A stretch of DNA of 64,000 bases, taken from contig NC_045436.1 in NCBI RefSeq assembly GCF_002776525.5, forward strand, positions 162,502,830-162,566,829, written 5' to 3'. The position numbers were made by a program, and so were the translations under genes. This document shows positions 1-11,529 of the stretch, piece by piece (within the stretch, counting starts at the first letter, position 1; every line of letters starts with the position of its first letter). The notes below the pieces were generated by a model that was not told the DNA's origin, ran no database searches, and saw nothing but the letters and a program-made list of their open reading frames with translations. This stretch comes from Piliocolobus tephrosceles (lineage: Eukaryota; Chordata; Mammalia; Primates; Cercopithecidae).

Positions 1-194
1 GACATAGTTAATGTTCAACAATGTTAGCTATTTTGCATATTGGTGTATTTAACTTATTAAACTGCTTCCTGAAACCCAGACTCATGAGCAGCTTGTGTAC
101 AGTTCACACATGATGATGCAAGTCAGGGGTTGAATAAGCTTCCTTTCTTCTCTTATGTCTCTGAACTAGGCTCTCAGGTAATTGTTTCTATATG
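1..194. other. Unassigned AT-rich sequence
   Basis: No repeat family, open frame or RNA structure could be recognised at this window edge. It may continue an element lying outside the window. Confidence 0.3.
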
Positions 195-375
195 CTATCT
201 CCTTCTGCCCTCTTGATAACTCTGTGAGGGGGATACTCACTTGAAAGAGGGAGATGCTGGAGCTTGAGGGGCTTTTGTGATTTGCCCAAGGTCATACATC
301 TAAGATGTAACATAATAGGGACAGAAATCCTGGACTTCCAATTCCACATGTATTTTCCTCTGAACACTGTCCCTT
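195..375 (+). repeat. MIR SINE fragment
   Basis: The core 'gatttgcccaaggtcata' matches the MIR core ('cttgcccaaggtcacacagc'), followed by a degraded 'cagaaatcctggacttcca' stretch equivalent to the MIR 3' half. MIR is an ancient tRNA-derived SINE mobilised by L2. The copy is heavily diverged and its ends are approximate. Confidence 0.7.
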
Positions 376-439
376 GTAGTGATTTGCCTTTTATTTCTTG
401 TTCCTGAGTCCTACATTAGAATGTTTTCAATGTATAAAG

Positions 440-2150
440 TAGAATATGATAACTGTTCATTCTAAAATAAAAATAATTTAAATAATTTAAAAATAGACAA
501 AGAGAAATAACATATAACCAACAAATAGATAAATAGAGCATCATCGGAAGCCAGCAAGCAGTAGTGAGAGAGTTGCAGATGGAAATGACTGCTAACTTAG
601 AATCATATCATCAGCAAAACCATTCCTGAAGAAAAGTGTGAAATAAATCATATGAAAATAAACAAAAGTGAGACATTACCACAAAAAAGCTGAATGAAAG
701 AAAATTCTAAAGAATATATTTAACATAGAAGGAAAATGAAACTAAAATGTGCCACATGTTTTGTATATTATGCAAGTCAAAAAGGGAGTGATCTAATTTA
801 GAGAGTTCTATGGTTCTGAAATTATTACAAAAGAGGATTAAGATATTGTTTAGTTTGTGACTTACTAAAACTAAATTTGCATGATAAAATTTCAGGGGTA
901 TGCAAACCAAAAAGATGAAAAAATAAACAATAACATGAGGAAAAAAACATTAGCTAAACTTTTTTAATGTAAGTAGCATGGTAATAGGGAGTCATGTATA
1001 AATTTAAAAGTAAGATGGTGGAAACAGACCCAATTATGTTTTAATAAAACAATTATAAATGTATTATGATCAAGAAGAGACAGTGATTATGAATTTGGAT
1101 TTTTAAAGTGTCACTATATGCTGTTTACAAAGACATGGCTAAAAATTAGACATGGAAAGGCGTAAAGTAAAATAATTTAAAAAATACAAAACAAATACTA
1201 ACTTAAAAGAAAGCAGACATAATTATCTTAACAGAAGAAAAATATATCTTAAGGTCAAAAGCATGTTTATGGATATAAATTGTTTTCAGATCAGGATAAA
1301 AGGCTATATTTACCATGATTCTCTAACAATTCTATGTTTCTAATAAATGCACCTATGCACCTAATAAAACTATCTCAAAATAAATAAATATTGATAAAGC
1401 TACTTCAAAAAGTTAACAAATCCTTCATCCTTCTGTCAGATTTAACATGTTTATCAACTCTTGATAAATTGGAAAATATGAGTATAAATACAGAAAACTT
1501 GAAGACTATTAAGAATCTAGAATTAACAGACTTATATAAATTCCTTCAACCAAGAATAAGAAAATGTACATTATTCTGAAACACCTAAAGCATCTACAAA
1601 ACCTGTGCACTGGGTCATAATATAGGTTTTAATAAATTTCAAAATATGGTCAATATAAAAGGTCAAATCACAAGGCTATTAATAACGAAAGAGTTATTAC
1701 ACATACACACTTCTATTTAAGAGTGATAACTTATTATTCTTAAGTTGTTGTGACCAAATGTAGCAAAAGTACTGCATATTAAAGCCTTTACATAGAAGGG
1801 AATATACTAAGTGCTTATATATAAAAAAGAAAAGCTGAATATTAATGTGCTAAGTGTGCAACTAAAGAAGGTAAGCCATAATAAACCTAACAGCAGAATT
1901 AATAAAATATAAAATTACTTAAAAATTATTTTTTAAACATAAAAATGTTATTTTTGAAGACATTAATAAAATGGATAAATATCCAGGAGGATTTATCAAA
2001 GAAAAAAATGCCTAAATAATAATATAAATGAAAAGGGTGATATAACTGCAAATGCACAAAACTTAAAAAGGTATTAAATAAGAAAGAAGTGTCAGGAATG
2101 AGGTTCTTAATCAATAACTGTGCCATTCAATGAGTTATGAAACACATTAT
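440..2150 (+). mobile_element. Ancient L1 (L1M/L1ME-type) ORF2-derived fragment
   Basis: A degenerate L1 body in sense orientation. Recognisable ORF2-region landmarks in the correct order are 'tcagcaaaaccattcctgaag' near 613, 'actatatgctgtttacaaaga' near 1112, 'atgcacctataataaaac'-like text near 1346-1370, and the 'gaatctagaattaacagact' equivalent near 1513. No open reading frame survives; stops and indels are everywhere. It is not young L1PA, because similarity is patchy. The 3' end is lost before the MIR at 2300. Confidence 0.7.
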
Positions 2151-2299
2151 GAAAAAGAGGCTTGGGAAAGTATGTTCAGACATTGGATTTGTGGGGCTTT
2201 CTGAGTCAATCAAATAGTTGTATCAAATAGCCAGTTTACATACGAGTTTGAAATTCAAGAGAAAGAGCTACAGGTAGAGGCAATAAAAAAATAGGTAAA

Positions 2300-2535
2300 C
2301 TGTATTAAGCACTTTTTAACATGTCACTAATTCTCTTAAATAATGCACACATGCTTACTTAGAGTATAAAACAAATAATTTTCAACAATGTGTTATAGTA
2401 AACTGATCTGACGCTTAGACTAGTTAAATCATTTCTCTATCAGATATCCAGAAAGTAGCAAAGTAAGAATTCAAACCTTGAGCATAGGTCTCCTGTCTTT
2501 AAAATTTATGTTTTTAAACGCTGTCCCACTCTTCT
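2300..2535 (+). repeat. MIR-like SINE fragment
   Basis: The segment around 2400-2525 follows the MIR order (degraded 'agttaaatcatttctc', then 'agtaagaattcaaaccttga', then a pyrimidine-rich end with 'ctgtccc'). It is strongly diverged, so MIR versus MIR3 cannot be decided. Confidence 0.55.
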
Positions 2536-2554
2536 TCATCTGAGCTGGAGATTT

Positions 2555-3110
2555 ATAGATTGGGACCTATCAGGTTATAGATGGAAATTGGGGCCTTGAA
2601 GGCAGAAAATTTTAGCCAGAGAAATTATTTAAAATATGAAGGTAAAAGAGTTTAGGGCAGCATTCTGAAAATTGCCAATCATTAAAGGGTAAGCCACGGA
2701 GAAAGAGGAGCTCACAAAAGAGACAAAAATGAAAGGGTCAGAGAAGTATAAGGTAAGAAAGGAGAGTGCAGGAACAGAAAAGTCATAGGGACAGGGCATT
2801 TCAAGAAAGAAGAAGCAGTCAATAGTGTCAAACTCTGCCAAGTGTTCAGGTAGATAAGGCCTGGAAATTATTTATTGGATTTAACTACAAGGTCATCATC
2901 GCTGACATTGACAAGAGCAGGTTCGGCAGAGTTGGAAAAGCAGAATCCAGATTTTGGAAGGTTGTGGAGTGAAAAGGAGCAACAGAAGCAGAGACCAAAT
3001 TCAGACTTCCCTGATAAGTTTGATTGCAAATGGGAAGAGAAAAATATGTGAGCTACTGAAGAAAAACACGGAGTGAGTGTGTAAATACTGGTTAGAAGTG
3101 AATATAATAG
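2555..3110 (-). mobile_element. L2 LINE, antisense (part 1)
   Basis: Reads as the reverse complement of the L2 ORF2 3' region. 'gagctggagatttatagatt', 'caatagtgtcaaactctgcc' and 'acattgacaagagcaggttc' occur in the order expected for antisense L2. It is interrupted by the MIR that follows and continues afterwards. No coding capacity remains. Confidence 0.75.
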
Positions 3111-3134
3111 TAGGTTTGAAATATACAGGAGTGC

Positions 3135-3365
3135 AGAAATGATTTGTCAAACACTTTTATTGTGCTTACTCTTCTAAGGTCTTTATTAATATTATTGTTT
3201 TCAATTCTCACAACTCTATGAAATAGACATATTTCATATCCCCATTTTATATGTAAAATACAAGCCTGAATAGGATAAGTCACCTATTCATTGTCACACA
3301 GTCATTTATTGAGAAGCCATGGTTCAAATCCAGGCTGTGACTGACAACATTAAACCAATTACCTG
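3135..3365 (+). repeat. MIR SINE, nearly full length, inside L2
   Basis: Starts near 'ttattgtgcttactcttcta', continues through 'attctcacaactctatgaaa', 'tccccattttatatgtaaaa' and 'ttcattgtcacacagtca', and ends near 'ggttcaaatccaggctgtga'. The order and spacing match full-length MIR. It lies between two antisense L2 segments that look like one element, so the MIR probably inserted into the L2. Confidence 0.88.
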
Positions 3366-3369
3366 CGGA

Positions 3370-4880
3370 TAAGCAAGAAAGCAAAGTCTCTGAGGAGAAG
3401 GAGCCATAGGGATTCAGCAAACAAGTTGAGAGATGAGCTTTGGATGGGAGAGGAAACATTTATTACATTGCAATTAAATGAAAGACACAATATTGTGCAG
3501 AAGCAAATATGCTCGATGCTGTGGTAGCTGAAAGTTCAGGGATTTTTCGTTAAAAGGATTCTGTTCTTACAGTGAGGCTGTCATTTAAGGACATCTGTGA
3601 GAGATGATGGGGATAGAGATTTGATGCAAATGGAGATGGTTTGACATGTCTCATAGAGAAATGGAAAATTGAGTTTATTATGCACACAGTAGGACTGCAG
3701 GGCAGCTACAAAAATCATCTTTTATTAATGACTACAAAGTATTGACAATAGCAGTATGAAAGGCTGTATGTTATTCTTCTTTCAGCTTAGAAGCTCAGGG
3801 CAATACTTTTCAAAGAGGCCTTAAGCTTTACCCATGAGAAAAAATGTAAATGATTATAAAATATTGGAATTGAGACTATTGGCAAAAGGGTAATTTGAAG
3901 TGGTGAGACTTGGAATCCAAGCTGGGTATATAAGTCATTGAAGAAAGAAATGAGAGGAGAGACATAAATGCCCCAGGGCAGTGGTTCTTAACCTGCCTAC
4001 ACAGTGCTTGGCTTTACTAGAGCCTAAACGTGAAGTGTAGAGATTGTAAAATAATTGGCCTTTCATAGGACAAGAAAGCATCCACATTGTCTTAAAAACC
4101 CTCAGGTGACTTGAACGTATGCCAGTCAATGCCTTGCGTGTTCCAATTAGGTAGAAGAAGTGATGCAAGAGAGTTGAGTTGAGGAGCTGAAGGAATAGGG
4201 GATTGGGGGAGAGAATGAAACCACTGAGTTAATGATTTCAGAGATACGACTTTTTCTGATGAGGATAAAATTTAAGTGACAGCCAACTTATGGCTCAAGT
4301 TTGTGGCAATGGCCCGTAATGTATGCATCCTGTGTGGCTCAAGAGTTACCCTGTATAATAGTGGGAATTTGATGAAAAGGAAGAGTGAGAATTAAGCGTC
4401 AAGGTCTTTAGTTGAATGAGAAGATTAACTCAGATGTTTGTGGATGATTCCAGGAAGGAATACAGATGATTTAGCCAGATGGCATGTACTTCAAATCAGT
4501 AGAGTTTAGTTTCACTTTTTTTTTTTTTTTAATGGAGGTTAATGCATAAGAGTCAGAAGAAGCACGATAAGGGTATTAGGATTCTCAGGTTATATCTTGA
4601 GATGTTTTCAAAAGTGTAGAAACAGGAGCTGCCATTTAAAAGAGAAAGCGGAATCCTCCAGAATGGGATAAATTGCAGTTAAGATGGAGAAAAAAAATTA
4701 AGATCTGAAAAAATTTTTCGGATATGTAGCTTTATAAAAAGTATGGAGGATTAATCGGGAAAGGAAGGAAATAAAGACTAGTTATTAACAAGAAATTAAT
4801 AGGATGAGAATTTTTGGAAGGGTAGATAATTGGACGGATTTAAACATTCACATTGAAATCAGATAAGGCATAGAAGCACC
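3370..4880 (-). mobile_element. L2 LINE, antisense (part 2)
   Basis: Continuation of the antisense L2 from 2555 toward its 5' side. Phrases such as 'gatgagctttggatgggag' and 'ggctgtcatttaaggacatc' fit antisense L2 ORF2 in consensus order. Similarity fades after about 4300; a T14 tract sits at 4517-4530. The right boundary is a guess. Confidence 0.5.
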
Positions 4881-4899
4881 TTACCACATAATGTTTCCA

Positions 4900-6540
4900 A
4901 TAATTTTAAAAGCTTTTTTTTATAATTGCATTTTGTGTCATCTGTTGTATTGTCCAGGGAAATAATCTATCTATTAATATAATGAACATAATAAGCCATT
5001 ATGCTTAAATGTGGGGGGCGCAGTCCATTCCATCATCTTCTACTATTTATCTAATATAATACTAGGCAAAATTTGTAGTGTTTTCTTAAGGATCTTTATA
5101 TCTATAATCTTAAACACAGTCACTCTATGATGCATTTTTGTATGCCAGTTTTGAAGGTTTATAGATCAATCTTTTCTAAGCTTCATAAAGTATTATCTAT
5201 GTTCTAAAACAGTTTAAATAAGAAAAGAATAATTTTGACATAACTTTTTCATAAAATCATCTAAGCCATCTTCCACTGTCACAGTTTTTGGGAGATAATT
5301 TTTTTAAGTTCTATAATCATAATTGGTCTTACATGATTCTCACGTTTTAAGTTAATTTTGATAATTCATATAATTTTTAAATATATTTTGCAATTTGTGT
5401 TTCTAATTTTTAGTTTATAGTAATTTTACATTAAAAATAACGTTGTGTTTTTAATCTAATCCTTCTTACTTTGAATGTTTCATAGGTAATTTCCCTCACT
5501 TTTATTTCCTTTCTCAATTAACATTGCAAGGCTTGACTACTGTATTTTTTCAAATCATATTTTACATGCATTTTTCATTCTTGTATCTCTTGTTTATGTA
5601 ATTCATTCCCTTCTATTTCTTTTTATTAACACCTTTATCTTACTTTACTCATTTAATTTTTCATTTGCTTTGTTATGAGTTCTTGATCTGAACATTCACT
5701 TTAAAAAAAATATCCATTATTTCTTGCTTAAAATATGTGCATGTAGGTTTATATATTTCTCCATAGATGGAGATTTGCTGCATTTTATTAATATAATATG
5801 TGGTACTCTCATTGACATTGCATTCTATGTCACTGTCAAGGCAAATTTAATTTGTAATGACCTCAGAGTTATTTATGATATTTTTATTTTTCTAGCGTTT
5901 TAAACATATGTTTTTCTTATTAATATCCAATTTTGTTGCATTATCATATAGTATGGTTCATGGACTTTTAAAAAAATTTACCTAGTTTTTTGATGGTGAC
6001 CTACTATATGTTCAGTTCTTCTAAAAGATTTGTGATGATTAGCAAGGTTTAGCAAATTAGCAAATTTGCTATTTGTAGGGTAGAATATTTAGCTTAAACA
6101 TATACTATATTACATACAATAAAGTAGGATATAATAAAATGTTATGACATATAGTAATATACAACAGCTCACAAAATCATATGTAGTATATAGTATAAAT
6201 TCATAGCTTTTATATCCTGATTAACTTTGGCTAATAAGATTTGCCAGAGACTTAAATGAGTGTGCTATTGACTCCCATTAATATTACATTTTAACTACAC
6301 CTCCATGTATTTGGAGCCAATTTTATTTGATAGCTGACATTTATATTATTGTAAATTATACTTATTGCTATAAAATGACTATTTTTTCTTATAAAATGCT
6401 TTTGCCTTAAATTTTATTTGATGGATATTAATATTGTGACCTCTGCTTATCTGCAATTTCGGTATGCCTGAAAATATATTTACTCCTGCTTTGTTTGTAA
6501 TCATGTAGTTCCACTTAGCTTTAAGTGTTTCATTTTAAAT
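4900..6540 (-). mobile_element. Ancient L1 (L1M) fragment, antisense
   Basis: T-rich antisense L1 ORF2 sequence. The clearest part is 6250-6520, where 'tgcttttgccttaaatttta', 'tggatattaatattgtgacc' and 'tttactcctgctttgtttg' are the antisense equivalents of a well-conserved ORF2 block. The left part is much more degraded. No frame is preserved. Confidence 0.6.
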
Positions 6541-6718
6541 TCAAGCCATCGGGCAAGGCTTGCCATTCTGCCAGGGCGCTTGCGACCGAGTCTCCGAGCC
6601 TTTGCTCTGTTGCTCCTGCAATCTACAGGATCCTCTTTTGAGGTTTCCCTGTACTGCAAACTTCCCTTACTATACTAATTTTGTCAACTTCCATCCTTAG
6701 CCATATTTTCTGTACTTC
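6541..6718. other. Small GC-richer patch, unassigned
   Basis: The stretch 6545-6640 ('gggcaaggcttgccattctg', 'agggcgcttgcgaccgagtc') is visibly richer in G+C and CpG than the surrounding AT-rich L1 sequence. It has no recognised family, no long open frame and no tRNA fold that I could draw. Confidence 0.3.
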
Positions 6719-6719
6719 C

Positions 6720-6890
6720 TTCACATTTTTCTCAAAGCCACTATATTATGGCATTCATATTTTACATATGCCTTCTCACAGTAACTCTGTATTCTTTGAG
6801 GATAGGAATGGTGACTTAAAAAAAAAAATCTGAAGTATCCAATAATAGAGGACAATTAATGCTTATGAAACAAATACATGAATAAATGAG
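6720..6890 (+). repeat. L2 3' end, sense (degraded)
   Basis: 'attctttgaggataggaatg' followed by a degraded end and 'aaatacatgaataaatgag' matches the L2 3' terminus ('gaggacaggaactgtg... aatgaatgaatga'). Short and interrupted by an A-run. Confidence 0.6.
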
Positions 6891-6964
6891 TAGATGCAAG
6901 CTTCTGTAAGCATTGACAACATCAGGAAGTGATGAGGTTTCTCCCTTGAAGGTATGCCAGCAGT

Positions 6965-7160
6965 AACTGGATTATATATATTCTATTTTATCTCATACAT
7001 TACATTTACACATGAATTGTGTATTTTATATATATATATATTACACACATATAGACACTCTCAATCTTTATATGTATACATGCAGTGTGTGCATACAAAC
7101 TTGCCCCCTAACACAGACATATACACATGTATATACTCTTCCATCCATTGATCTCTCTAC
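6965..7160. repeat. AT/CA-rich low-complexity tract
   Basis: Alternating 'tatatatatatata' (about 7026-7042) followed by imperfect 'acacac/atacat' runs to about 7135. Open frames here are low-complexity artefacts rich in Tyr, Ile and His. Confidence 0.7.
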
Positions 7161-7214
7161 CATCTATTCATATATCGACTCCTCTAAATTATTTTCCAAT
7201 CCAGAAAGCTCTCT

Positions 7215-8180
7215 ATGAAGACATATTTGTATAATGAAAAGTTTTACTTTTTGTCTCAGGAGACAAAATTTTTGGGGAATCTTTTGTTTCTTACAGTATT
7301 CTCCTTCTTTTATTATTGTTTTCCAGAGAAATTATCTCTTTTATTAAAAACTTATCAAGCCATGAATATTTCCTACTCTATTATTTTCTAAGCCATTTAT
7401 GAAATCGAGAAACTTCTACTTTTAAGTAAAAAATCCTTATTGCCAAATTGTTTAGTTTAACTTATTAATCTGAATCTTATGTGGACTTAGTATATGGTAT
7501 TAGATATAAAATTCCTGAGACAAGTTTCTATAGTTCACAGGCACTTATTCAGGTCTTCAAATAAGGTAAATGAAGAAACCAGCCAACAAAATTCTGTAAA
7601 CATCAAACCTGAATGAACTGTTTTAATATCCAATAAATATTGATTTTATGTTGTGCAACTATACTACTCTTTTAAATTAAAAATATTGTTTGGTCTCTCA
7701 ATACCCATATCAATGGATGTGTTTTCCTTTGATAGGCACATATTAATATTAATGAAAATTATGATCTGGATTAAAAACAAAAAGGAAATTATCTCCTTAA
7801 AGTTATACATTTTGTACTGCATGCAAATCACATCATTCAGTAGGAGTTTGTTCGTTCCATTTTGCTTGTGTGCCTATAAATGTATCCCTTGATATTAAGA
7901 GTTTTTATGTATCATATGTATCTTTGGGCCATTTTTACATTTTGACTCCTTAGAAGTTTTCTTTTATCTACCCCATTCTGCATATTTGGCAAGATATAAA
8001 TATATTAGATGGCACTATCATGTTTACCTGTGGTTTGACAGTAAGTATCATCCAGTAGATTCATTCTCTCTGCTAACATTTCCTGTTCCTTCTGTTGACC
8101 CGGGTAGATAGACATGGTCTGGCTCAGTTGACAATAGTGTGAACTATTTCAAGTCTTGTAGTAAAGAATGCTAGAAATCA
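7215..8180. other. Unassigned AT-rich sequence
   Basis: No repeat, coding or RNA signal was recognised. A 79-codon open frame at 7653-7892 has AT-driven composition and no recognisable domain. Confidence 0.4.
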
Positions 8181-8184
8181 TAGG

Positions 8185-8340
8185 CTTTCGAACACAGTAG
8201 GAATAACTCTCTTTTTGTATTCTAGTCCTGGTGTTGTCAGTAATTGTATGAACTTGCATGAGTCGCAAACTCTACTCCTGAGTCTCAGACTCTTCAACAG
8301 ACTAAGTAAGAAGGTTGTAATGGAGAAATTGGAATCTCAA
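8185..8340 (-). repeat. MIR SINE fragment, antisense
   Basis: 'ttgtattctagtcctggtgt', 'gtatgaacttgcatgagtcg' and 'cctgagtctcagactct' correspond in order to antisense MIR ('agctgtgtgaccttgggcaa' and 'gagcctcagtttcc'). Confidence 0.65.
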
Positions 8341-8344
8341 TAGG

Positions 8345-8930
8345 GTTTTCAGAGAGAATACAATGAGAAAACTAGTGACAGGTAAGTGGAGGTGTTCTAG
8401 GCCTAGAGGAGGAAAGAAGAGTGCTACAAGGTAGAATTTCACTGAGGATATTAACCAATGTGTTTAGTAATGAAAAATAAGGTAACACTTGTTACTGTGG
8501 GCCAAGCTGTGGAAATGTGAAATATCATGTTAAGTTTTTTAACCTGGTTTATTTATATACCCATATTTATCCTTTCATATTTTTTGGACTTTGGCTTAAT
8601 TTGCCTTTCACTTTCACCTGTATCTTTTCGACCTTTTCTTATTCATTTGCACTAACATTGTTTTCTTTGCTTTGCTCTTTTTCCAGTATTTCAGCTCCAC
8701 AGTTCTGATGTCTACCTTTCCTCAGACACAAAAGAAAGAACCGTAACAAGTCACAGGTATCCTCGATGTCCAAAATACGTTGTTGCTGAAAATTTAAAAG
8801 GATTGTTCCAACAACATCCAATGAATTTATCCAATATCTCCCCGTAATGGCATATAAATAAATGTACGATTTATTGTGTTATATTTGCTGAAGAGAAATC
8901 TGTCAAATGAGGATGTCTAGAGAGGGAAAT
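8345..8930. other. Unassigned sequence
   Basis: No family recognised. Short open frames on both strands at 8517-8821 overlap antiparallel and look random; no splice or start context supports them. Confidence 0.35.
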
Positions 8931-8934
8931 AATG

Positions 8935-9250
8935 TTTTTATTCATCCATAAACTCACCAATCCATTTATTCATTAAACTGATATTTATAGAGCCCTTTCT
9001 ATGTGACAGTCACTATGCTATGGGCTAGAGACATCGTCCTCATCTTCTAGACACTTAAGATCTAATATGGGAAACGCACACTAGACAAGCAAACACTGAC
9101 TTAAATATATAATTATAAATTGTGATAGATGCTATAGAGGAAAGAGCTACCTGCTATGATAGACTGCCGGGGTGGACATAATTTACACGGGGTAGTCAGC
9201 ACAGGCTTTGATGAAAAGTGTGTTCTTAATTACAAGCCATGGCTTTAACT
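8935..9250 (-). mobile_element. L2 3' region, antisense
   Basis: Begins with the antisense L2 terminus ('tttattcattaaactgatat', 'agccctttctatgtgacag') and runs through 'tgatagatgctatagaggaa'. The order matches antisense L2 from its 3' end inward. Confidence 0.85.
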
Positions 9251-9254
9251 TCAA

Positions 9255-9760
9255 GATAAGTAATTGTTGGGAAATACTGATCTCTCTTTGGCAACTATAC
9301 TGACTGTCATTTTGCAAATCAAGCATTAGGCCGTTTTTCCTTTTTTTTTGGTGATTTGTGGACTTTCATTCATTCATTGGTTTGATTCAATTCAACTTGC
9401 AGTGGAAATATATCAGGGATCATCTTAATTTGGAGTTTTGAACTCAATATAGACAAGCACATCTTTTTTTTTTTTAATATTCAGTCAAAATTTTTAGTCA
9501 GGATCTCTATTTATTCCTAAGAATTAATAACATGCAATACCTGCTTAGGCTTGTAGTTCATTTTTAGTGCCATAATTACACAAACAATTGAACAGGAATT
9601 TGAGTTTCTATGCACTTCCATTTTATTTATATTATTTCTACAGTTCTGCAAAATAGTTACTACTACTATTTGGTTTTGGCTGATAAGACTGAATCAAGAC
9701 ATTGTAGCAACCTTCTAAGATCAACAGTGCAAAAAATGGTAATGTAAAAACCTAAATGAC
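9255..9760. other. Unassigned sequence before Alu
   Basis: Contains short T-runs (9341-9349, about 9465-9475) and no recognised family or gene signal. Confidence 0.35.
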
Positions 9761-9761
9761 T

Positions 9762-10086
9762 GGCCGAGTGTGGTGGCTCATGCCTATAATCCTAGCACTT
9801 TTGGAAGCTAAGGCAGGTGGATCATGAGGTCAGGAGTTTGAGACCGAAATGGCCAACATGGTGAAACCCTGTCTCTACTAACAATACAAAAAAAAAAAAA
9901 AAAAACGCAAAAAATTAGCCAGATAGTGTGGAGTGTGCCTGTAATCCCAGTTACTCCAGAGGCTGAGGCAGGAGAATTCCTTAAACCTGGGAGGTGTTGG
10001 TTGCAGTGAGCCAAGATCATGCCACTGCCCTCCAGCCTGGGTGACAGAGCAGACTCCATCGGGAAAAAAAAAAAAAAAAAAAAAAA
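9762..10086 (+). mobile_element. Alu SINE (AluS-type), sense
   Basis: Full-length dimeric Alu: left arm from 'ggccgagtgtggtggctcat', middle A-rich linker expanded to a long A-run around 9888-9904, right arm ending 'gtgacagagcagactcc', then a terminal A-tract. Diagnostic bases fit an AluS-age copy with many CpG losses. It forms an inverted pair with the next Alu, about 90 bp away. Confidence 0.95.
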
Positions 10087-10172
10087 GTGAAATAATTAGC
10101 TTTCTAAATTGCTAGGTCTATATTCTTTCTACTCACTTTGGTTGCTAAGTACTTCACATTTTTGTGTGTAAA

Positions 10173-10491
10173 TTTTTCTTTCTTTCTTTCTTTTTTTTTT
10201 TTTTTTTTTGAGACAGGGTCTTGCTCTGTTGCCTAGGCTGGAAATGCAGTAGCATGATCTTGGCTCACTGTAGCCTCTGGCTCCAAGGTTCAAGTGATTC
10301 TCCTGCCTCAGCCTCCCGAGTAGCTGGGATTACAAGCATCTACCTCATGCCTGGCTAATTTTTGTATTCTTAGTAGAGACAAGATTGCACCATGTTGGCC
10401 AGACTGGTCTTGAACTCCTCACCTCAGGTGATCCACCCGCCTCGGGCTCCCAAAGTGCTGAGATTACAGGTGTGAGTCACTATGCGCAGCC
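10173..10491 (-). mobile_element. Alu SINE (AluS-type), antisense
   Basis: Starts with a T-tract containing (tttc)n, then 'gagacagggtcttgctctgt', and ends at 'ggtgtgagtcac'. Flanks show an imperfect target-site duplication: 'ttttgtgtgtaaa' on the left and 'ttttgtgtaaa' on the right (10492-10502). Confidence 0.95.
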
Positions 10492-10514
10492 TTTTGTGTA
10501 AACTTTAGAAATGA

Positions 10515-10870
10515 CCATTGTGGGTTGAATTGCATCTCCCCAAAATATATGTTGAATTCCCAATCACTAGGGCCTCAGAATGTGACAATATTTGGAAATG
10601 GGGTCATTCTAGACCTAAGTGATTAAGATCAGGTCATCCTGGAGTAGTGTGGGCCTTTAATTCAATATGACTATTTTCCTTATAAAAAGATAATAGAAAA
10701 ACAGACACATGAGGAGAGAACACCAAATAATGACAGAGGCAAAAATTACCGTGTGCAGCTGCATGTCAAGAAATTCCAAAGATTGACAGCAACTCACCAG
10801 GAGCTAGAGGAGGCAAGAAAGGATTCATTCCCACAGGTTTCAGAAGGAGAATGACCCTTACTCTTTGATG
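10515..10870 (+). mobile_element. MLT1-type LTR (ERVL-MaLR), 3' truncated
   Basis: Characteristic opening 'gggttgaattgcatctcccc', then 'cctcagaatgtgacaatatt', 'tggaaatggggtcattc' and 'taattcaatatgactat'. The 3' part with the polyadenylation region is missing. Non-coding remnant of an ancient non-autonomous endogenous retroelement. Confidence 0.8.
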
Positions 10871-10874
10871 TAGC

Positions 10875-11308
10875 AGCTGATTTTTTGGAGTAAAGGTATC
10901 TAGAAAGAAGAGAAGACTATGTAATAGTAGTACGTGGGGAGACATATTCAAGTCAAATGCTCCTGGGAACTTGCCCACTTCTTCATCAGTTGCCTTATTA
11001 TGCTTAGAGTGGGGCAGCCACCACTTCAATTTTGCCAGACGTGACTCTGCAATAGGTGTCTTTATCGTTACCCTATTGGGAACGGCAAACACAGGGAACT
11101 CCTTCCTTCTGGTATAAGGCAGAACACTTAACCTTGTATGTGAATACGAGTATGCTTAATTAAGTAAATTTGATTTTTGTCAACAATACATTATTTTTCA
11201 GGGTCATATATTAATTTCTTTATTCACGTCATTTAAATAATTTCTTTCCTGCCCATCTCTCTCACTCTCAGTTCCTATTACTTCTTATCTTGTCATTATA
11301 GCTTAACA
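10875..11308. other. Unassigned sequence
   Basis: No recognised family. The minus-strand open frame covering 10766-11092 begins inside this block and runs into the MLT1 LTR; it has no domain and is considered chance. Confidence 0.35.
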
Positions 11309-11309
11309 T

Positions 11310-11435
11310 TATAATTCTTTTATTTCCTTTCCTCTTTCTCTTCCTCCTGCCTTCCCTCCCTTTTTTGCTTCCATCCTTCCATTCATCCTTTCTTCCTTCC
11401 CTCCTTTCTTTTCTTCCTTTCTCCTATTTTCTTAT
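11310..11435. repeat. Pyrimidine-rich low-complexity (CCTT-like) tract
   Basis: About 120 bases almost entirely C and T on the plus strand, with imperfect 'ttcc/ttcctc' repeats. Confidence 0.85.
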
Positions 11436-11439
11436 CTTG

Positions 11440-11525
11440 TCTTATTCAGGACTGAATCCCTAGCATCTTGAATAGTGCCTGAGTCTGCAATAATATACTC
11501 AAGAAACACTGGTTAAATAAATAAG
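11440..11525 (+). repeat. L2 3' end, sense (short)
   Basis: 'gaatccctagcatcttgaat', 'agtgcctgagtctgcaataa' and 'ggttaaataaataag' fit a degraded L2 terminus. Confidence 0.5.
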
Positions 11526-11529
11526 TGTA

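Noticed and set aside
3935..4168. 77-codon minus-strand frame and a 'gcagtggttcttaacctgcc' MER5-like phrase
   Set aside because: The phrase is too short and the rest does not follow MER5; the frame lies in degraded antisense L2.
9808..10059. Minus-strand open frame with a zinc-finger-free, Pro/Ser/Ala-rich protein
   Set aside because: It is the translation of an antisense Alu. The same peptide pattern recurs at 26260, 29030, 30791, 36687, 40129, 48633 and 61731.
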